Shown in pieces: positions 58,223-64,000 of a stretch of 64,000 bases of DNA. This DNA comes from Palaemon carinicauda (Eukaryota > Arthropoda > Malacostraca > Decapoda > Palaemonidae), in the NCBI RefSeq assembly GCF_036898095.1, contig NC_090759.1, positions 17,656,853 through 17,720,852 on the forward strand, given 5' to 3'. The position numbers were made by a program, and so were the translations under genes. The notes under the pieces are model-generated. The model saw nothing but the letters and a program-made list of their open reading frames with translations, was not told where the DNA came from and made no database searches. Positions within the stretch are counted from its first letter, which is position 1. Every line of letters begins with the position of its first letter.

Positions 58223-58904
58223 TTAATTCCACAAATCTCTACAAGGAACTATTAAGCTATCTGTAGCCTACACTATAGGACTTACTGTATTAGCTTTGCA
58301 GCTTTCCTTCTACCCCTGGTTGCACCCACTTGTTAGCTTTCTAAATTCCCTCCCTTCCCGCATCCTTCATTCCGTCTGACCTATTTGCCAAATCCCAATA
58401 CTCATCAAGCATGTTAGGGAAACGAGAGAGATTAAAAACGCGAATAATGACCATCTTTTTAATCGGCTAATATTAGGGCCTATATTCGTTACCATAAAAA
58501 TGATGACAGTTTTACAATAGCTTAAAGTCTTATACAGTACATTTATTGACTAAAACATCATGGAAGAAAGTTTGTTTTGGAACCATGAACACCTATAAAC
58601 AAAATAGATTTTATCAACTCTTACAATAAACATTTAAATCTTCTTAAAGACAGTATCTTCCATTATCACAGATAGAAACCGAAAAAAGTCTAGATAATCG
58701 ACATCACATGACTGAAACTACATGCAGACACTCTATCCAGAAGTTTCCATGGTCAATCTCAAGAAGTTACAGCACAAAAGAGTGACATGGCCACGTACAT
58801 GAAAACGCCAATTTAATCAGAACTACCTAGTCATCAAGGAAACACGAACAACATACGAATAATAATAAAATACGAAACGCAATATAAAATAAGAAAAGAT
58901 ACAA

Positions 58905-59201
58905 AGCTTGGGTAGTGCCATAGCCTCTGTACCATGGCCTTCCACTGTCTTGGGTTTGAGTTCTCTTGCTTGAGGGTACACTCGGGCGCACTATTCTATC
59001 GAATTTCTCTTCCTCCTGTTTTGTTAAAGTTTTAATAGTTTGTTTAGGAAATATTTATTTTAATTTTATTGTTCTTAAAATTTTCTATTTTTCCTTGCTT
59101 CCTTTCCTCACTAAGCTATTTTCCCTCTTGGAGCCCTTGGGCTTATAGCATCCTGCTTTTCCAACTAGGGTTGTAGCTTAGCAAATAATAATAATAATAA
59201 A
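58905..59201 (+). repeat. tRNA-derived SINE with LINE-like (AAT)n tail
   Basis: The head tgggtagtgccatagcctct...accatggccttcc is followed by a box B-like ttgggtttgagttctcttgc. After an AT-rich body comes gggcttatagcatcctgcttttccaactagggttgtagcttagc(AAT)n. The tail is shared with the LINE at 53537-53995, as expected of a SINE mobilised by that LINE. Confidence 0.62.
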
Positions 59202-60040
59202 GTGCAGCGCAGGTCCCAAGAAAAGATGGCTGAAGGGATGGCCGGTGTAGAGCCGCCACCTTTGAAGTCGAGGTGACTGACTGGCGGAAACCTTCGCAGG
59301 GAGCCAGTGGTCACGACCGCCTTCACGGCGTTCACACACGCTAAGGGCTCGACTACTTTACTATCTTTTCATATCGTGGATTACAAATACATCTAAAACA
59401 GTTATACAAGAATTTGTGAAGTGTTAGGTTTGAATTTCCCGCCAAAATATTGTTATTCGTTTGGTGAAGAAATCAATCACATAGTAAGAAAAAAATTGAA
59501 AACAAGTGAAAGTGGTTTAAATCATTTGGACTGCGGTTTTAAAAAGTATAGAAAACTGTTAACTTTATCAAAACTCCAATTTTCCTAAAATTATGAGTTG
59601 CGTGAAAGTACAAAACGCCTGATGAAGATATGGGAAAGATCAAGAAATCATTGCAGTTAAGATAAGTGCAAGAGTGAGAAGATTTCGTGCTCAAATTCAT
59701 CCTTTTAAAAACAATATGATTAAGCGTAGCAATTGTAATGTACCGGTATTTCTAATATTGAATTCATGGAGATTTTTATTTATGATAGGTACTGGTGTAA
59801 GTATTTTTACCCCGTAAAGGATTCGAACCTTTGCCGCAGTCCCCCACCCCCAAAAAATAAACTCGAAACCAAAGGTTTGAATCCTTTCCAGTACAGGATC
59901 ACTCATCATAAAAGGAATTTCCCATTGAATCTGCGACCCAGAGGCAGAGTAAATTTGCTTAAAAAAGTATTTGTGGCTTCACATATAAATGCGTGATTAT
60001 CACACTTTATGCACACACATACATACACACATATATATAC
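59202..60040. other. Non-coding, nothing recognised
   Basis: GC-rich patch at 59215-59345, AT-rich after that. Confidence 0.4.
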
Positions 60041-60046
60041 ATATAA

Positions 60047-60047
60047 A

Positions 60048-60100
<53 letters not shown>
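60047..60100. repeat. (AT)n microsatellite
   Basis: Perfect TA repeat of about 54 bp. Confidence 0.95.
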
Positions 60101-60103
<3 letters not shown>

Positions 60104-60230
60104 TGCTGGAACGACAAATAGATGTACTAAATTGGAAAAAAATACAAGATAGTTCTGGCAAACTCATTCATAATCGAAATATAATTTCGTATTTCATAAA
60201 AAAATTTAATAAAACAAGTAAAATAACAAC

Positions 60231-60232
<2 letters not shown>

Positions 60233-60275
<43 letters not shown>

Positions 60276-60311
60276 AGAGGAGAGAGAAGGAGAGAGAGAG
60301 AGAGAGAGAGA
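60233..60311 (+). repeat. (GA)n microsatellite, interrupted
   Basis: GA repeat with aagagagagg and gaaggag interruptions. Confidence 0.95.
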
Positions 60312-60400
60312 ACAATGTCCCCCGGTTGGGATCGAAGACTACTAAGAAATAGCGCTGGTGGAGTTGGTTAAGGATCAACCCCAACTGGCTAGACGTTGAG
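60312..60400 (-). repeat. tRNA-like SINE head
   Basis: On the minus strand tagccagttgg (box A-like) is followed after about 45 nt by gtcttcgatcc (box B-like) and caaccggggg, then the (CT)n of the adjacent microsatellite. The spacing fits a pol III tRNA-type promoter. It does not fold as a clean tRNA. Confidence 0.38.
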
Positions 60401-60639
60401 GGAGGACGGCTAGAGAACATGCAGTAATATACTAGTGTACTCGAGCCGTCAAAAATGACGTCTAAATATCTAGATAAATATGCAGACACAGATTCAACTC
60501 TTCCCACCCCCTTTCCCTATTCATAGCTACAACTCACTGGTCCGGCAATTTGTGGGAGTGTGTGATTTCCGAGTGCACCTCTCAAGTTATCCACTTCTAA
60601 CAGGGATATGACTACTCCTTATCCCTCCTAAGCATGACA

Positions 60640-60641
<2 letters not shown>

Positions 60642-60671
<30 letters not shown>

Positions 60672-60680
60672 ATATATATA

Positions 60681-60751
<71 letters not shown>
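60642..60751. repeat. (AT)n microsatellite cluster
   Basis: About 110 bp of near-continuous AT. Confidence 0.95.
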
Positions 60752-60753
<2 letters not shown>

Positions 60754-61488
60754 AGACGCTGTTTATTCTATAGGGGAGATGGGAGGAGGAACAGCAGACT
60801 GAAGAAAAGTAGCAAATCACAAAAGAGAAGAAAGAGGAAAGCAGAAGATCACTAGAAAGAAAATAAAGAAAAGAAGCAGACGAGATAGAAAAAATAAAAG
60901 CTGCTACCCAAAAATGTAGCAGGCCATAAAAGGCTCCAATAAAGAAGAACAAGAAACAGCCGATTAATGGAGAAGAAAAATAAAAGTACCAGAACAGGAG
61001 AGAAGAAAAAGAAGAACAGTAAACTAGAGAAAAGGGAAAAAGATGAGTGGTTGTCAATGAAAAGTAACATAAAAATAGTTAAAAAACAGTTAAGGAAAAG
61101 CAGATGATAAATGGTCAAGAAAAAGATACATTTAAGAAGAAAATAACAGAACACGAAGAAAAACAGGGATTATATAAATCGAATCTAAAGAGAGACGAAG
61201 AAAACAATAGAGTCAATAAATATCGGAAAATAGAAACTACAATGAATCATGACAGTTTTCAAGTAACGACTATAGCATACATTGTGTATAATAAACTGAT
61301 ATACTGTAAGAACTACATTAATAAGTGTAAATATAAATATTATTTAATATCTCCGTCTCTTTTATGGGTATTCCATGCAAAATCTAATTTGAGAATATTA
61401 ATTCCAGTTTTTCCTTTCTTTCATGTGAAAATTAGCCAAATTCATCAGCCTAATTTTCTCCTAAGGCAAATATTAGAATGTCATCCGA

Positions 61489-61490
<2 letters not shown>
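60752..61490. other. Purine-biased non-coding sequence
   Basis: 60770-61210 is strongly purine-rich on the plus strand (for example aaagaggaaagcagaagatc). Low-complexity minus-strand open frames here (Phe/Ser/Leu-rich) reflect composition, not genes. Confidence 0.5.

Positions 61491-61565
<75 letters not shown>
61491..61565 (-). repeat. (CT)n microsatellite
   Basis: Perfect CT repeat of about 74 bp. Confidence 0.97.
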
Positions 61566-61567
<2 letters not shown>

Positions 61568-61720
61568 GTAAAGAGAAATCCAATAAGTTTTACCAGAAGA
61601 GACAACCATCACTCACGCAACAAATTATCTGGTAACCCAACTGGAAGCAGGAAACAATAATCTCCCCTATATAATATAGAGCAAATTTCTGGTTATATAT
61701 ATATATATATATATATATAT

Positions 61721-64000
61721 GATAAATTTTGCACATTTTTACGTGTTTTTCATATTCAAATAAGCCATATATATTTTGATATATCAATGTCTGGATTCTC
61801 TTAACGACCTCGGGATCAGAGCCCCAGGCGAAATCTCACAAAGACAAGAGCTTGGCTCCGGCCGGGAATCGAACCCTGGTCGGCAAGCTTATATAGACAG
61901 TGACTAACCCATTCGGCCACGAAGGAAGATAAAAGTCAATGACAATTCTACTATACTTATACCTGTCGAATTCAGGTATTTTGTACTTAGAATTGAAATC
62001 AACCCATCTTCACCATCGTAGCTAATTGGTAGTTTGTTACTTGGCATTCAATTTATGATAAATTTTGCACATTTTTACGTGTTTTTCATATTCAAATAAG
62101 CCATATATATTTTGATATATTAATGTCTGGATTCTCTTAACGACCTCGGGATCAGAGCCCCAGGCGAAATCTCACAAAGACAAGAGCTTGGCTCCGGCCG
62201 GGAATCGAACCCTGGTCGGCAAGCTTATATAGACAGTGACTAACCCATTCGGCCACGAAGGAAGATAAAAGTCAATGACAATTCTACTATACTTTATACT
62301 TATACCTGTCGAATTCAGGTATTTTGTACTTAGAATTGAAATCAACCCATCTTCACCATCGTAGCTAATTGGTAGTTTGTTACTTGGCATTCAATTTATG
62401 ATAAATTTTGCACATTTTTACGTGTTTTTCATATTCAAATAAGCCATATATATTTTGATATATTAATGTCTGGATTCTCTTAACGACCTCGGGATCAGAG
62501 CCCCAGGCGAAATCTCACAAAGACAAGAGCTTGGCTCCGGCCGGGAATCGAACCCTGGTTGGCAAGCTTATATAGACAGTGACTAACCCATTCGGCCACG
62601 AAGGAAGATAAAAGTCAATGACAATTCTACTATACTTATACCTGTCGAATTCAGGTATTTTGTACTTAGAATTGAAATCAACCCATCTTCACCATCGTAG
62701 CTAATTGGTAGTTTGTTACTTGGCATTCAATTTATGATAAATTTTGCACATTTTTACGTGTTTTTCATATTCAAATAAGCCATATATATTTTGATATATT
62801 AATGTCTGGATTCTCTTAACGACCTCGGGATCAGAGCCCCAGGCGAAATCTCACAAAGACAAGAGCTTGGCTCCGGCCGGGAATCGAACCCTGGTCGGCA
62901 AGCTTATATAGACAGTGACTAACCCATTCGGCCACGAAGGAAGATAAAAGTCAATGACAATTCTACTATACTTATACCTGTCGAATTCAGGTATTTTGTA
63001 CTTAGAATTGAAATCAACCCATCTTCACCATCGTAGCTAATTGGTAGTTTGTTACTTGGCATTCAATTTATGATAAATTTTGCACATTTTTACGTGTTTT
63101 TCATATTCAAATAAGCCATATATATTTTGATATATTAATGTCTGGATTCTCTTAACGACCTCGGGATCAGAGCCCCAGGCGAAATCTCACAAAGACAAGA
63201 GCTTGGCTCCGGCCGGGAATCGAACCCTGGTCGGCAAGCTTATATAGACAGTGACTAACCCATTCGGCCACGAAGGAAGATAAAAGTCAATGACAATTCT
63301 ACTATACTTATACCTGTCGAATTCAGGTATTTTGTACTTAGAATTGAAATCAACCCATCTTCACCATCGTAGCTAATTGGTAGTTTGTTACTTGGCATTC
63401 AATTTATGATAAATTTTGCACATTTTTACGTGTTTTTCATTTTCAAATAAGCCATATATATTTTGATATATTAATGTCTGGATTCTCTTAACGACCTCGG
63501 GATCAGAGCCCCAGGCGAAATCTCACAAAGACAAGAGCTTGGCTCCGGCCGGGAATCGAACCCTGGTCGGCAAGCTTATATAGACAGTGACTAACCCATT
63601 CGGCCACGAAGGAAGATAAAAGTCAATGACAATTCTACTATACTTATACCTGTCGAATTCAGGTATTTTGTACTTAGAATTGAAATCAACCCATCTTCAC
63701 CATCGTAGCTAATTGGTAGTTTGTTACTTGGCATTCAATTTATGATAAATTTTGCACATTTTTACGTGTTTTTCATATTCAAATAAGCCATATATATTTT
63801 GATATATTAATGTCTGGATTCTCTTAACGACCTCGGGATCAGAGCCCCAGGCGAAATCTCACAAAGACAAGAGCTTGGCTCCGGCCGGGAATCGAACCCT
63901 GGTCGGCAAGCTTATATAGACAGTGACTAACCCATTCGGCCACGAAGGAAGATAAAAGTCAATGACAATTCTACTATACTTATACCTGTCGAATTCAGGT
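61721..64000 (-). repeat. Tandem array of a 336-bp satellite unit containing a tRNA-like promoter (about 6.8 copies, runs off the window)
   Basis: gataaattttgcacattttt begins units at 61721, 62057, 62400, 62736, 63072, 63408 and 63744. The spacing is 336 bp except one of 343 (a 7-bp insertion, ctttata, near 62295). Units are nearly identical, with isolated differences (tcaatg in unit 1, ggttgg in unit 3, attttcaaa in unit 6). Each unit has, on the minus strand, box A tggccgaatgg and a perfect box B ggttcgattcc, for example at 61909-61919 and 61865-61875. The array starts directly after an (AT)n tract at 61694-61720. Confidence 0.93.
61865..61919 (-). promoter_or_regulatory. tRNA-type pol III A/B box pair in the first satellite unit
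   Basis: Box A tggccgaatgg (61919-61909) and box B ggttcgattcc (61875-61865) are separated by about 33 nt on the minus strand. The same pair recurs in every later unit. The flanks do not form a convincing acceptor stem, so this is a SINE-type head rather than a tRNA gene. Confidence 0.6.

Noticed and set aside
61865..61938. A tandem cluster of genuine tRNA genes in the 336-bp array
   Set aside because: The A and B boxes are good, but the acceptor stem and anticodon arm do not fold convincingly. The unit continues into a SINE-like body.
61721..64000. CRISPR-like array
   Set aside because: The repeats are 336 bp, directly adjacent and nearly identical. There are no short repeats with unique spacers, and the host is eukaryotic.

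Overview
The window looks like a nuclear segment from a large, repeat-rich arthropod genome, most likely a decapod crustacean. Four things point that way: split host exons in kilobase-scale introns, several DIRS-type (tyrosine recombinase, YR) retrotransposons, dense (GA)n/(AT)n microsatellites, and SINE-like repeats of kinds I associate with decapods. The taxonomic call is inference. No species is identifiable from the sequence alone.

Two host genes are visible. On the plus strand, 777-1417 holds the last exons of an unidentified RNA-binding-type protein, with an RGG-like segment followed by about twelve 8-residue repeats. Its true frame lacks an ATG in this exon. On the minus strand, five phase-compatible exons between 44658 and 10948 encode most of NUBP1 (Nbp35), the cytosolic Fe-S cluster assembly P-loop NTPase. 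The exons are 44557-44658, 36391-36481, 27011-27165, 26538-26648 and 10948-11134. The P-loop exon(s) lie upstream, probably outside the window, and the short last exon was not found.

Most of 2.7-43.7 kb is DIRS-type retroelement. D1 (2767-6924) is almost fully decayed but keeps inverted terminal repeats (ITRs) and an internal complementary region (ICR). A plus-strand recombinase relic lies at 13.1-14.4 kb. Element A (14638-~20538) has a long gag-like ORF, a reverse transcriptase/RNase H region and a YR. Family B has three copies: B1 (~20538-26269, left end lost), B2 (28222-35303) and B3 (37292-43695). A, B1, B2 and B3 sit in three consecutive NUBP1 introns, all in the sense orientation of the gene. 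B2 carries a nested 661-bp TA-target DNA transposon (MITE), and a near-identical MITE lies in the same intron. B3 has an uninterrupted recombinase ORF with Arg, His-x-x-Arg and Tyr residues. B1 is a mosaic, B3-like in its recombinase half and B2-like in its gag/RT half.

From about 44 kb to the end there are no recognisable genes other than the NUBP1 exon at 44.6 kb. This part holds LINE and SINE remnants, a perfect-hairpin MITE inserted in a SINE, at least twelve long (GA)n/(CT)n tracts and many (AT)n tracts. It ends in an array of about 6.8 tandem copies of a 336-bp unit (61721-64000, running off the window). Each unit carries tRNA-like A and B box promoter motifs on the minus strand.
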